Source of the DNA: Nocardia donostiensis
Lineage (GTDB): Bacteria > Actinomycetota > Actinomycetes > Mycobacteriales > Mycobacteriaceae
Direction of reading: 5' to 3'
NCBI RefSeq assembly: GCF_002081715.1
Contig: NZ_MUKP01000017.1
Location: 1 to 64,000 of the forward strand
DNA: 64,000 nucleotides
The notes below the pieces were generated by a model, which saw nothing but the letters and a program-made list of their open reading frames with translations, was not told the DNA's origin and searched no databases. Both the position numbers and the translations under genes were made by a program. Shown piece after piece: positions 53,565 through 62,130 of this stretch (positions are counted from its first letter, which is position 1; every line of letters starts with the position of its first letter).

Positions 53565-54765
53565 CGCCGTTATCTGCGAACCGCTGCGCACCCCCGTCGG
53601 CCGTTTCGGCGGTGTGCTGAAGGACGTGCCGGTGCAGTCCCTCGCTGCTACCGTCATCACCGAAATCGTCGCCCGCACCGGTATTTCCGGCTCCGATATC
53701 GACGATGTCATCCTCGGGCAGGGCTCACCCAACGGTGACGCTCCCGCCCTCGGCCGCGTCGCCGCCCTCGACGCCGGGCTCGGTATCGAGGTGCCCGGCC
53801 AGCAGATCGACCGACGCTGCGGCTCTGGGCTGCAGGCCGTTGTCAATGCCTGCATGCAGGTCGCCACCGGCGCGAGCGAGTTGATCCTCGCCGGCGGCGC
53901 CGAGTCGATGAGCGGCACCGAGTTCTACGCCACCGGCATGCGCTGGGGCATCTCCGGCGAATCCGTCGGGCTGAACGATCGGCTCGCCCGTGCCCGGGTC
54001 ACCGCGGGCGGCAACAATTTTCCGGTTCCCGGTGGGATGATCGAGACGGCGGAGAACCTGCGCGCCGACTATGCCATCAGTCGCACAGACCAAGACGCCT
54101 ACGCAGTGCAGTCGCACCGGCGCGCCGTCGCCGCCCAGCACAGCGGGGTCTTCGCCGAGGAGATCGTGGCGGTGGCGGTGCCGCAGCGTAAAGGTGACCC
54201 GCTGCTCGTCGACACCGATGAACACCCCCGCACCGACACCAGCCTCGAATCGCTGGCGAAACTGCGCCCGATCCGGAGCCGGATCGATGCGGACGCCACC
54301 GTCACCGCAGGCAATGCCAGCGGCCAGAACGACGGCGCCGCGCTCTGCATCGTCACCACCCCTGAGAAGGCCGCCGACCTGGGCCTGCGGCCCCTGGTGC
54401 GGCTCGCCGGATGGCGCGTGGCCGCAGTGGCGCCGAAGACAATGGGCATCGGTCCCGTCCCCGCCACCGCGGCCGTGCTCGGCCGGGCCGGGCTGACGCT
54501 GGACGATATCGACCTCATCGAACTCAACGAGGCCTTCGCCGCCCAGGTGCTGGCGGTGCTGGCCGAGTGGAAGCTCGAACCGGACGATCCACGCCTCAAC
54601 CCGCACGGGTCCGGCATCTCCCTGGGCCACCCGGTCGGCGCCACCGGCGCCCGCATCCTCACCACCCTGGCCCGCGAGATGGTGCGCCGCGACGCCCGCT
54701 ACGGGTTGGAGACCATGTGCATCGGCGGCGGCCAGGGGCTGGCGGCGCTCTTCGAACGCGTCTGA
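53557..54765 (+). CDS. pcaF: 3-oxoadipyl-CoA / acetyl-CoA thiolase
   Basis: A 402-residue thiolase. The active-site Cys is in QIDRRCGSGLQAV (about residue 88), the His in ELNEAFAAQVLAVL and HGSGISLGHPVGATGAR, and the second Cys in METMCIGGGQGLA. RTPVGRFGGVL begins the fold. It cleaves 3-oxoadipyl-CoA with CoA to acetyl-CoA and succinyl-CoA, the last step of the beta-ketoadipate pathway; context favours this over a general thiolase. It overlaps the IclR gene by eight bases and is followed nine bases later by a maleylacetate reductase. Confidence 0.85.
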   Translation: MPDAVICEPLRTPVGRFGGVLKDVPVQSLAATVITEIVARTGISGSDIDDVILGQGSPNGDAPALGRVAALDAGLGIEVPGQQIDRRCGSGLQAVVNACMQVATGASELILAGGAESMSGTEFYATGMRWGISGESVGLNDRLARARVTAGGNNFPVPGGMIETAENLRADYAISRTDQDAYAVQSHRRAVAAQHSGVFAEEIVAVAVPQRKGDPLLVDTDEHPRTDTSLESLAKLRPIRSRIDADATVTAGNASGQNDGAALCIVTTPEKAADLGLRPLVRLAGWRVAAVAPKTMGIGPVPATAAVLGRAGLTLDDIDLIELNEAFAAQVLAVLAEWKLEPDDPRLNPHGSGISLGHPVGATGARILTTLAREMVRRDARYGLETMCIGGGQGLAALFERV

Positions 54766-54775
54766 CCGCGGCTTC

Positions 54776-55840
54776 GTGCGTTCCTTCATCCACCGGTCGC
54801 TGCCCATGCGGATCCGCTTCGGGGCGGGCGAATCACGGTGCCTCGCCGATGAGCTCGACGATCTCGGGTGGCAGCGGGCGGTGATCATCTGCTCCCCCGG
54901 CCGCGCCGACCTCGGCCGCACGATCGCAGGCACGCTTGAACCGCGATGTGCCGGTGTTATCGCCGAGGCGGTGGAGCACGTCCCCACCGCCGTCGTGGAT
55001 CACGCGGTGGCCGGGATCAATTCGCTCGGCGCCGACTCCTGTATTGCCGTCGGCGGCGGCTCGGCCATCGGCCTGGCCAAGGCTGTCGCCCTCGCTCGCG
55101 GGACACCGCTCGCCGCGGTGCCGACGACCTTCGCCGGCTCGGAGATGACACCGGTGTGGGGCACCACCACCGGCGGGCACAAGACCACCGGCCGCGACCT
55201 GCGCGTGCTGCCGCGCAGTGTCGTCTACGACCCCGAACTCGTGGCAGGCCTGCCGGTTCCGGTGGCGGTAACCAGTGGGATGAACGCTATGGCGCACGCG
55301 GTGGAGGCGCTCTACGCCCCCGACACCACTCCGATCGTCTCGCTCATGGCCGAGGAAGGCATACGCGCCCTGGGCGGTGCGCTCCCGCGCATCGTGCACG
55401 ACCCCGGCGACCCGGACGGACGCTCCGACGCGCTGTACGGAGCGTGGCTGTGCGGCGCCTGCCTCGGCGCGACCTCGATGTCGCTGCACCACAAACTGTG
55501 TCACGTGCTCGGCGGCACGCTCGGGCTGCCGCACGCACCCACCCACGCGGTGATCCTGCCGCATGTGCTGGCCTTCAACCTGGTCGCCGTGCCGGAGCAG
55601 GTTGCGATCGTCGCGCGGGCCCTCGGCGGCGGCGCAGATCCCGCCATGCTGTTGTGGGAGTTCGCCGCACACGTGCAGGCACCGCGGTCATTGCAGTCGC
55701 TGGGTATGAACGAGGACGATATCGATCGGGTCGCCACCGAGGTGACGGCCGCGTCCTACGGCAATCCTCGGCCCGCGACCGTCGACGACATCCGCGGACT
55801 GCTCCGCGCGGCCTGGGAGGGCACACCTCCGCAGAGCTGA
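54776..55840 (+). CDS. maleylacetate reductase-like iron alcohol dehydrogenase
   Basis: A 354-residue iron-containing alcohol dehydrogenase of the maleylacetate reductase type. It has AVGGGSAIGLAKAVAL (nucleotide binding), PTTFAGSEMTPVWGTTTGG (typical of maleylacetate reductases), and metal-ligand region SGMNAMAHAVEALYAP, 'HHKLCHVLGGTLGLPHAPTHA'. It reduces maleylacetate to 3-oxoadipate with NAD(P)H. Its presence implies feeding from hydroxyquinol or chlorocatechol cleavage as well as catechol. It starts with GTG nine bases after pcaF. No hydroxyquinol dioxygenase lies in the window. Confidence 0.85.
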   Translation: MRSFIHRSLPMRIRFGAGESRCLADELDDLGWQRAVIICSPGRADLGRTIAGTLEPRCAGVIAEAVEHVPTAVVDHAVAGINSLGADSCIAVGGGSAIGLAKAVALARGTPLAAVPTTFAGSEMTPVWGTTTGGHKTTGRDLRVLPRSVVYDPELVAGLPVPVAVTSGMNAMAHAVEALYAPDTTPIVSLMAEEGIRALGGALPRIVHDPGDPDGRSDALYGAWLCGACLGATSMSLHHKLCHVLGGTLGLPHAPTHAVILPHVLAFNLVAVPEQVAIVARALGGGADPAMLLWEFAAHVQAPRSLQSLGMNEDDIDRVATEVTAASYGNPRPATVDDIRGLLRAAWEGTPPQS

Positions 55841-56272
55841 GCAGTTGTCGCCGCAAGATCGTCGCGGCAGCTCGCCGAACTTGCGCTGATGGGCCGCGGT
55901 GAGCGCCTGGTGTGGGTGCCCCACTTCATGGTGATATCGGTGCCCCCGTCGGAATCGACCGGGCCGAGCAGTTCGGCGCGCCCGGTCCAGGTGTAGGCCG
56001 GCGACGAGCTCGCGTGGCTCACGGCCTACCCGGACGAGTACGTCCGCGGCTCGGCATGAATGCGGTGGAACGGTCGAGATCGCGAAGGCGCTGTGGGTTC
56101 GATCGGCTCGGAGTTCGGCGGCTGACACGAGTTCTACTAGCGCAGCTACTCCAGCGATCATGAAGACGTGAAGGCCGAAATTGCTGTTCGCCGCGCAATA
56201 CCACGGCAGCGTGAGACGGACGTTGCCGGCCACCCCTCATGTGGCCGGCAACGCATTCCGATCCCTACGCCG
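55841..56272. other. intergenic stretch between maleylacetate reductase and symporter
   Basis: A 432-base gap between convergent genes. Minus-strand frames cross it, one containing YTWTGRAELLGPVDSDGGTD, which looks faintly like the body of an old small domain but has no start or ribosome binding site. The only clear structure is the hairpin at 56221-56253. I see no gene to call. Confidence 0.4.
56221..56253. terminator. 13-bp perfect hairpin after the symporter gene
   Basis: CGTTGCCGGCCAC (56221-56233) is exactly complementary to GTGGCCGGCAACG (56241-56253), with a seven-base loop. It lies 20 bases past the stop of the leftward symporter gene, so it is the likely terminator of the symporter unit and perhaps of the whole iac-like operon. 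No T-run is present. Confidence 0.75.
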
Positions 56273-57820
56273 TCAGGACGAGACGACCGCAGGGACACTC
56301 GGCTCGGTCGTACGCCCGGTGAGGGCGCGGATACGCAGTGCATGGAACAGGCGACCGGCTGCCTTCGCCTCGTCACCCTTCGGCGCCGTGGCGAGGGCGA
56401 CGAGGATCGAGACGGCGAAGGAGATCGGTGCCACCGCCAGGGCCGGGTTGGAGAACGGCAGCACCGAGTCCGGGCCCTGCACGACGGGACTGAGCAGGAT
56501 CACCGCGATGGACAGCGCCAGGCCGGTGACGATGCCGGAGATCACCGCGCGGGCCGTCATCCGGCGCCAGTACAGCGTCAGCAGCAGTGCGGGCAGGTTC
56601 GCGCACGCGGCGATCGACATGCCGAGCGAGGCGAGGAAGGCCACGTTCTGGCGTTGCGCGGCGAAGGCGATACCGACGCCGACCAGGCAGGTGGCGACCG
56701 TGGCGATCCGGGCGGCGCGGTGCTGGGCAGTGGCCGAGACCTTCCCGTTGCGCAACACCTGGCCGTAGAGGTCGTGGGCGATAGCGCCGGAGGTGGCGAT
56801 GACCAGCCCGGACAGGGCAGCCAGGATGGTCACGAACGCGACCGCGGCCACGAAAGCGAGCAGGATCCCACCGCCGAGAGTTTCCGCGAGCTGGGCGACA
56901 GCGAGGTTGCCGCCCTTGTTCTCCGCGGCGATGACATCGGGGCCGACCAGTACGGCGGCGCCGTAGCCGAGCACCGGGATCATGAGGTAGAAGCCGAAGA
57001 AGATCCAGATCGAGGTGTAGGCCGAGGTGCGCGCCTGCTCGGCGTTCGGCACGGTGAGGAACCGGACCATCACGTGCGGGAGTCCGAGAACACCCAGCAC
57101 CAGCCCGACCGTCTGCGACAACTGGTCGAACGAGGCCGCGTCACCAGTGCGTAGCGGGGCAACGAACTGCTCCCCGAACTCGGCGAGGGCGCTGCTGAAC
57201 GGCCCGAACGGGTTGAAGTCGAAGCGCACCAGCACCAGTACGAACAGGGCGACCGCGCACACCAGCAGCAGGCCGGTCTTGATGATCTGGATCCAGCTCG
57301 TCGCAAGCATGCCGCCGACCAGGGTGTAGGCGGTGGTGAGAGCACCGATGATCAGCACCGCGACCGCATAATCCAGATCGAACAGCAGCGACACCAGCAG
57401 CGCTGCACCCACTAGCTGCGACACCAGGTAGACCACGCTGATCACGACGGTGCTGACCGCCATCATCGATCGGACGTCTTTACCGGGGAAGCGGGTGGCC
57501 AGGACGTCGGCGAGGGTGAACCGACCCAGGTTGCGCAACGGTTCGGCGATGAGCAGCAGCGCCAGCACGAACGCGACGGGCACGAAGACCGCGAGGTAGA
57601 AGCCGTTGAATCCGGTCAGCGCGATGGCGCCGGTAACGCCGAGAAACGAAGCGGCGGAGATGAAGTCGCCGGCAATGGCGACACCGTTCTGCCGCCCGGT
57701 GAGCGCACCGCCTGCGACGTAGTGGTCGGCGGCGGATTTGTTCTGCCGGGCGGCCCATGCGGTGATCGCGAGGGTGACGACGACCAGCGCGGCGAACAGG
57801 GAAGCGGAGACGATGTTCAT
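56273..57820 (-). CDS. sodium/solute symporter (ActP-like)
   Basis: A 515-residue SSS-family transporter of the cation/acetate type with about 13 hydrophobic helices. YVAGGALTGRQNGVAIAGDFISAASFLG is the family opening, followed by YLVSQLVGAALLVSLL, TSWIQIIKTGLLLVCA, LGLPHVMVRFLTVPNAEQARTSA and a late GLVIATSGAIAHDLYGQ. Such carriers import acetate, propionate, pyruvate or other monocarboxylates with sodium or protons. It overlaps the upstream DUF485 gene by four bases, as actP does with yjcH. Downstream of an iac-like operon it may bring in an aromatic or acetate-type acid, which is inference. Confidence 0.85.
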   Translation of the reverse strand: MNIVSASLFAALVVVTLAITAWAARQNKSAADHYVAGGALTGRQNGVAIAGDFISAASFLGVTGAIALTGFNGFYLAVFVPVAFVLALLLIAEPLRNLGRFTLADVLATRFPGKDVRSMMAVSTVVISVVYLVSQLVGAALLVSLLFDLDYAVAVLIIGALTTAYTLVGGMLATSWIQIIKTGLLLVCAVALFVLVLVRFDFNPFGPFSSALAEFGEQFVAPLRTGDAASFDQLSQTVGLVLGVLGLPHVMVRFLTVPNAEQARTSAYTSIWIFFGFYLMIPVLGYGAAVLVGPDVIAAENKGGNLAVAQLAETLGGGILLAFVAAVAFVTILAALSGLVIATSGAIAHDLYGQVLRNGKVSATAQHRAARIATVATCLVGVGIAFAAQRQNVAFLASLGMSIAACANLPALLLTLYWRRMTARAVISGIVTGLALSIAVILLSPVVQGPDSVLPFSNPALAVAPISFAVSILVALATAPKGDEAKAAGRLFHALRIRALTGRTTEPSVPAVVSS

Positions 57821-58110
57821 GCGCGGGTGTCTTCCTGTGCGGTGCGTGCTTCGAGAGCAGCGGCGCGGGACATGTAGTAGCGGGCCACCACGATGGCGAC
57901 GACGAATTGGGCGAGGGCGTAGACCCAGGCCACGGTGACGCCGCCGGCGATCACCCCGTCCAGTACCGAGGTGAAACCGCCCAGCACGGGCAGTGGTACG
58001 AACAGGATCAGAACCACCGTGCTGAGCCGGAACACCAGGGTTGTGCGTTCCCGGGCCGCGCGGTCGAGACCGGAATTCCCGGACTCAGGGGAATTGGAGA
58101 CATGTTCCAT
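57817..58110 (-). CDS. DUF485 small membrane protein
   Basis: A 97-residue protein with two transmembrane helices (LSTVVLILFVPLPVLGGF and VTVAWVYALAQFVVAIVVARYY), typical of DUF485/YjcH proteins that accompany ActP-type symporters. Its stop overlaps the symporter start by four bases, showing translational coupling. The leading 20 residues are polar. A 114-base gap separates it from the ferredoxin reductase gene upstream. Its role in transport is not known. Confidence 0.8.
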   Translation of the reverse strand: MEHVSNSPESGNSGLDRAARERTTLVFRLSTVVLILFVPLPVLGGFTSVLDGVIAGGVTVAWVYALAQFVVAIVVARYYMSRAAALEARTAQEDTRA

Positions 58111-58224
58111 AGGGTCATTCGTCTTTCGGGCTGTGTGATTTACTACACGCTAGGACGACGATGTGACGGGGAACATCAGAACAATTCCAGCCGCGAATAC
58201 GGAATTCCTTTATTCGTCCACCGT

Positions 58225-59181
58225 TCAGATCAACTCGATGACGAGTTTGCGCGATTTCGACCGGGAGACGCAGAGCGCCATCTGATTTCCGGCGGCCTTG
58301 TCGGCGGCGGACAGGCAATTGTCGCGATGTTCGGGTTCGCCTTCGAGCACATTCGACACACAGGAGCCGCAGATGCCTTCCGTGCAGGACTTGAAGACAT
58401 CGATACCGTTTTCCTCCAGCACCGACAGAATGGAGCGGTCCGCGGGAATCTCGAAACTCTCACCGGTGTCGAGTTCGACGGTGAAGGCCGTGTCGCCGGA
58501 GGTGTCGACCTCGGCGGCTTCGAAATGCTCGATGTGGATACTGGTTTCGCCGACCACGGGTGTCACGACCCCGGCGACGGTCTCCATGAACCCGGCCGGT
58601 CCGCAGATGTAGACCGCACTGGTGCGGGTCAGTGTCGCGGCCACGGCGTCGAGCACGCTCCGCTGCTCGTCCCGGGAGAGCCCGATGTGCAGGTGCACCC
58701 GGTTGCGAAACTCCGCCCGGTTCTCCAGCAGGTCGAGGAAGGCGGTTTCCTCGCGGCTGCGCGTGAAGGAGATCAGCGCGAAATCGGCGTCGGCGGCGTG
58801 TAGCTCGTACGCCATACTGAGCAGCGGGGTGACCCCGATACCCGCGGCGATCAGCACATGCCGGTCGGCGTCGGGCGCAACGGTCAGGATGTTGCGCGGT
58901 TCGCCGATCTCGATGATCTCGCCCTCGCGCACCTCGTGCAGCGCCGCGGACCCGCCGCGCGATTCCGGTTCGCGTTTCACCGCGATCGTCAGCGCCTCGG
59001 TCTCCGACGGCGGCCCGCACAGCGAGTACTGCCGGAGGATGCCGGTCGGGCCGGTCACGTCGATGTGCGCACCGGCGCGGTAGGGGCCCAGCGGTGCCCC
59101 GTTCTCCCGGACCAGCCGCAGCGACCGGATATTCGGCGTCTGGGCAACGATCTCGGAAACAGTCACTTTGATAGTGGGCAC
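58225..59181 (-). CDS. iacF: ferredoxin-type oxidoreductase, IacF-like
   Basis: A 318-residue single-chain reductase of the phthalate dioxygenase reductase/VanB type. FAD/FMN domain: LRQYSLCGPP (R-x-Y-S-L) at about 51-60. NAD domain: LIAAGIGVTPLLSMAYEL and YICGPAGFME. The C-terminal 2Fe-2S ferredoxin has CTEGICGSCVSNVLEG with later DNCLSAAD, the plant-type C-x4-C-x2-C pattern plus a fourth Cys. It passes electrons from NAD(P)H to the Rieske oxygenase upstream. It starts at GTG (59181) with AGGAG five bases upstream, eight bases after the SDR stop. Its position matches IacF of the iac order. Confidence 0.8.
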   Translation of the reverse strand: MPTIKVTVSEIVAQTPNIRSLRLVRENGAPLGPYRAGAHIDVTGPTGILRQYSLCGPPSETEALTIAVKREPESRGGSAALHEVREGEIIEIGEPRNILTVAPDADRHVLIAAGIGVTPLLSMAYELHAADADFALISFTRSREETAFLDLLENRAEFRNRVHLHIGLSRDEQRSVLDAVAATLTRTSAVYICGPAGFMETVAGVVTPVVGETSIHIEHFEAAEVDTSGDTAFTVELDTGESFEIPADRSILSVLEENGIDVFKSCTEGICGSCVSNVLEGEPEHRDNCLSAADKAAGNQMALCVSRSKSRKLVIELI

Positions 59182-59189
59182 GGTCGCTC

Positions 59190-59930
59190 CTAACGCATGT
59201 AGAGACCGCCGTTGGCGTCCCAGCACGCCCCGGTGACCGACGCAGCGGCCGGCGACGCGAGCAGGGCGACCATGTCGGCGATGAACGCCGGGTCGCCGAG
59301 ACGACCGACGGGGATGGATCTGGCGAAGGTGTCGAGGTTGTCCTCCCCGACGATGCTGCGCACGATCGGCGAATCCTGCGGACCGGGTGAGACAGCGTTC
59401 ACGGTGACTCCGGACGGTGCGAGTTCGCGGGCGAACACCTTGGTCAGCGACATGACCGCGCCTTTGGCTGAGGCGTAGTGCCCACCGGTGGCGGTACCGC
59501 CGTTCTGGCCGGCCAGCGAGGCCATGTTCACGATCCGGCCGTAGCCGCGTGCGGCCATATGGGCGCCGAAGAGCTGGCAGGCCTGGAACGTCCCGCGGAA
59601 CCCGACGGCCATGACCGAGTCGAGTTCCTCGGGGGTGATCTCCATCAGCGGGCGGGCCTGGGTGCGCGCGGCATTGTTCACCAGCACCTGCACCCCGCCG
59701 AAGTCGGCGACTACGGCGGTGCGCAACTGTTGGAGGGACGACTTGTCCGCGACGTCCACCTGGTAGCTGCGCACCGGGATAGCGCCGGTCAGCTCCGCGG
59801 CCAGCGCCTCGGCGGCTGCGCCGTCCAGGTCGGCGACGGCGACGGCGTGACCGCCGGCGTGCAGCCGCCGGACGATGTGCGCGCCCAGGCCGTTGGCGCC
59901 CCCGGTGACGACGGCGACCGGCGGCGTCAC
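59190..59930 (-). CDS. iacE: short-chain dehydrogenase/reductase, IacE-like
   Basis: A 246-residue classical SDR. The cofactor loop is VVTGGANGLGAHI; VLVNNAART is the NNAG equivalent. The catalytic set is N-M-A-S-L-A with YASAKGAV, giving Ser, Tyr and Lys, and PGPQDSP follows the active site. It oxidises or reduces a cyclic alcohol or diol from the dioxygenase product. Its start overlaps the beta-subunit gene by four bases. By order it corresponds to IacE of the indole-3-acetate cluster. Substrate specificity is inferred from context only. Confidence 0.78.
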   Translation of the reverse strand: MTPPVAVVTGGANGLGAHIVRRLHAGGHAVAVADLDGAAAEALAAELTGAIPVRSYQVDVADKSSLQQLRTAVVADFGGVQVLVNNAARTQARPLMEITPEELDSVMAVGFRGTFQACQLFGAHMAARGYGRIVNMASLAGQNGGTATGGHYASAKGAVMSLTKVFARELAPSGVTVNAVSPGPQDSPIVRSIVGEDNLDTFARSIPVGRLGDPAFIADMVALLASPAAASVTGACWDANGGLYMR

Positions 59931-60439
59931 AGCAGGAATCCTGCGGCGGGGACGGCGTCTTCGCTGTCGATCAACCGGATAACCTTCAAGGCGATGCGGT
60001 CATCGGCCGGGGTTTCGCCGAGCCGGATCTTGTATTCGGTGTCGCCGGCCCAGATGTCGTGCCTGCCCCGCTTGAATGCGATGAGGATCTGCGCGGCGCG
60101 TAGGTGTACCTCGGTGTCGGTCACGTGCTCGGGGACGAAGCGCGACACGGTACGGGTGGTGGTGGCGGCGTCGACGGCGGCGATGGCGTAGCCCTCGGTC
60201 ATCCGGACCACGCGCATCCGCCGCATGCGGGCGTCGTCGTAGATCATGTTGAGGGTATCGTCGAATTCGCTGGTGCTGCGGTCGATCGGCACCACATAGT
60301 GCCCGTCGGGGGTGTAGAGGTTTTCCCAGGTGTGGTAGTCCTTGCGGTCGAGCAGATCGGCTTCCCGCCAGATCAATTCGATAGCCCGCGATACCCGCGT
60401 ATCGGTGACAGTGGCGTGTGTGCTCGAGGTTTCAGTCAT
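59927..60439 (-). CDS. iacD: ring-hydroxylating dioxygenase beta subunit, IacD-like
   Basis: A 170-residue small (beta) subunit of an aromatic-ring-hydroxylating oxygenase with an NTF2-like fold. The helix AIELIWREADLLDRKDYHTWENLYTPDGHYVVPI begins the fold, followed by MIYDDARMRRMRVVRMTEGYA and SRFVPEHVTD, all typical of this family. It stabilises the alpha subunit and has no cofactor of its own. Its ATG overlaps the alpha-subunit gene by eight bases. In the iac order it corresponds to IacD. Benzoate or anthranilate-type oxygenases have similar beta subunits. Confidence 0.8.
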   Translation of the reverse strand: MTETSSTHATVTDTRVSRAIELIWREADLLDRKDYHTWENLYTPDGHYVVPIDRSTSEFDDTLNMIYDDARMRRMRVVRMTEGYAIAAVDAATTTRTVSRFVPEHVTDTEVHLRAAQILIAFKRGRHDIWAGDTEYKIRLGETPADDRIALKVIRLIDSEDAVPAAGFLL

Positions 60440-61709
60440 CGCTCATCATCTGCTTCCACTGGGAGTAGGCGGCGCGCATACCGGTCTCGTCGGTGACATG
60501 GGAGGTGGGCCAGCCCTCCGGGCTCGGCTTCTCCCTGGCCAGGCCGCGGTTGATCAGGATCGGCATATCGGGGTCACCCTGGGCGCCGCGCTGCACCCGG
60601 TCCCAGCCCTCGGCGTCGTCGGGGGTGCCGAACCCGAAGGGCCCCTGGAAATGCTCGTGCACCCGCAACCGGGCCCGGTTCACCGGGTTCACGATCTCGG
60701 CAGGCCCGTCGGGGCCGATGGCGATGTGCTCGATCATTGTCTCGTCCACGCTGACGGGGCGCAGCACCCGGAAGAACGCCGCCGACATCGACACGTTCGG
60801 GAACAGGTTGAGGTTGAATCCGGTGCCGTGCATGGCGCGTACCAGCTTCCGGATCGCGGCGTCGTCGAGCCCGGTGGTTTGCAACTCGGCGACCAGGTCG
60901 TCGAAGCGGGCCTGCAACGGCTCGCTCCCGTCGTCGGCATCCAGATCCGAATGTTCGGGCACCATCTGCATCACCGAATGCCCGTGCCCCAGATTGTGGG
61001 TCAACGCCTCCGGGTCGGTCATGAACGACATCATGTCGGCGGTCTCGGCGTCCACCGAGGCCATCCACGAACGGTGCACGATCGGGAAATGGTAGCCGTC
61101 GGTGGTGTTCTCCAGCTGGATCTTCCAGTTGCCGTGGAAGGTGAACCGGTGTGTGCCGAGCACCTTGATCGGGTAGCCGCCGCCCTGCTTCATGAACCGG
61201 TCGATCCACAGTTTGGCGTCGCCGAGGAAGTCCTCGAGGGGTTCGATGTCCTCGGCGAAGGTGGCGAAAACCATTCCGCCGTAGGACTCGGTACGCAGTG
61301 TGCGCAGCGACAGGTCACCCTTCTCCACCACGCCCTCGTAGCCTTCCGGGTACGGGATCCCGCGCAGCTGCCCGTCCAGGCTGTAGGACCAGGCGTGATA
61401 CGGGCAGGTGAACCCGTTGGCCACCCCCTGACGCTGCTCGCACACGCTCGCGCCACGGTGCCTGCACCGGTTGAGCAGAGTATTGATCCGCCCTTTGCGG
61501 TTACGGGTCACGATCACCGGCTGCCTGCCCACATACGTGGACTTGAAACTGCCCGGCTTCGGCAGCTCGGACTCATGAGCCACCCAGATCCAGGTGCTCT
61601 CGAAAATCCTGGCGATCTCCAGCTCGAAGATCTCCGGATCGGTATACATCCGCGCCGCCACCCGATCCCCGGAAACAAGATCGGCGGGCGCTGCGCTGTA
61701 CGCGGTCAT
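60432..61709 (-). CDS. iacC: Rieske ring-hydroxylating dioxygenase alpha subunit, IacC-like
   Basis: A 425-residue large subunit. The Rieske cluster ligands are in NRCRHRGASVCEQ and FTCPYHAWSY (C-x-H-x16-17-C-x2-H), at about residues 79-107. The catalytic mononuclear iron site follows with NWKIQLENTTDGYHFPIVH (the usual D/E-x-x-x-H-x4-H form). It hydroxylates an aromatic ring with electrons from the reductase of the same operon. In the iac pathway IacC acts on an oxidised indole-acetate intermediate on the way to catechol. Gene order, not substrate evidence, leads to this name; anthranilate or benzoate-type substrates remain possible. Confidence 0.8.
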   Translation of the reverse strand: MTAYSAAPADLVSGDRVAARMYTDPEIFELEIARIFESTWIWVAHESELPKPGSFKSTYVGRQPVIVTRNRKGRINTLLNRCRHRGASVCEQRQGVANGFTCPYHAWSYSLDGQLRGIPYPEGYEGVVEKGDLSLRTLRTESYGGMVFATFAEDIEPLEDFLGDAKLWIDRFMKQGGGYPIKVLGTHRFTFHGNWKIQLENTTDGYHFPIVHRSWMASVDAETADMMSFMTDPEALTHNLGHGHSVMQMVPEHSDLDADDGSEPLQARFDDLVAELQTTGLDDAAIRKLVRAMHGTGFNLNLFPNVSMSAAFFRVLRPVSVDETMIEHIAIGPDGPAEIVNPVNRARLRVHEHFQGPFGFGTPDDAEGWDRVQRGAQGDPDMPILINRGLAREKPSPEGWPTSHVTDETGMRAAYSQWKQMMSDD

Positions 61710-61731
61710 GGTGCCTCCTGGCGTGAATAGG

Positions 61732-62130
61732 TCAGTACTGTCGCGGGGTGAGCGCGCGCCCGATGCGGGCCTCGATCTTCAGGAACTTCCACAGCTTCCA
61801 GTCGCTCGTGCCGACCTGAATGGTTCGCACGAGGTTGCAGGCGGCCTTGACGGTGTCGTGGCTGTCGGCATCGGCGAGCAGGTAGCACGTCCACGGCCAG
61901 CCATCGGACGGCCCGACCATGGTCGAGTCGTCGTCGATATCGCCGATGAAGTCGATGCCGTCGAGGGCTTTGATGCCGTCGCTCAGCGCGACGAAGGCGG
62001 TCCACACATCCGCCGAGGTGACTCCCCCTTCCGGCAGATCGAAGAAGTTCTGGTTGATGCCGATACAGAAGAGAACGCGCAGCGGGGTGTCGGTCACGAA
62101 AGTTTCCTTCGTCATAAACTTGTCTGTCAC
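61732..62130 (-). CDS. iacB: IacB-like small protein
   Basis: A roughly 132-residue protein with the sequence LRVLFCIGINQNFFDLPEG, an IDDDSTMVGPSDGWPWTCYLLAD core and a LWKFLKIEARIGRALTPR end. I recall this pattern from the IacB protein of indole-3-acetate degradation clusters, whose role in an early step is not settled. It is soluble, with a dimeric-barrel-like alternation of strands and helices. The GTG at 62130 overlaps the iacA stop (GTGA), and an ATG at 62115 is the alternative. It sits between the flavin enzyme and the Rieske subunit, the same place as in the iac operon. Confidence 0.65.
   Translation of the reverse strand: MTDKFMTKETFVTDTPLRVLFCIGINQNFFDLPEGGVTSADVWTAFVALSDGIKALDGIDFIGDIDDDSTMVGPSDGWPWTCYLLADADSHDTVKAACNLVRTIQVGTSDWKLWKFLKIEARIGRALTPRQY

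Noticed and set aside
53725..54987. 420-codon minus-strand frame opposite the thiolase
   Set aside because: The thiolase has both active-site cysteines and coupled neighbours; the other strand is a shadow.
55756..56022. Minus-strand frame with YTWTGRAELLGPVDSDGGTD
   Set aside because: Faintly protein-like but without a start codon context or a family match; may be an old remnant.
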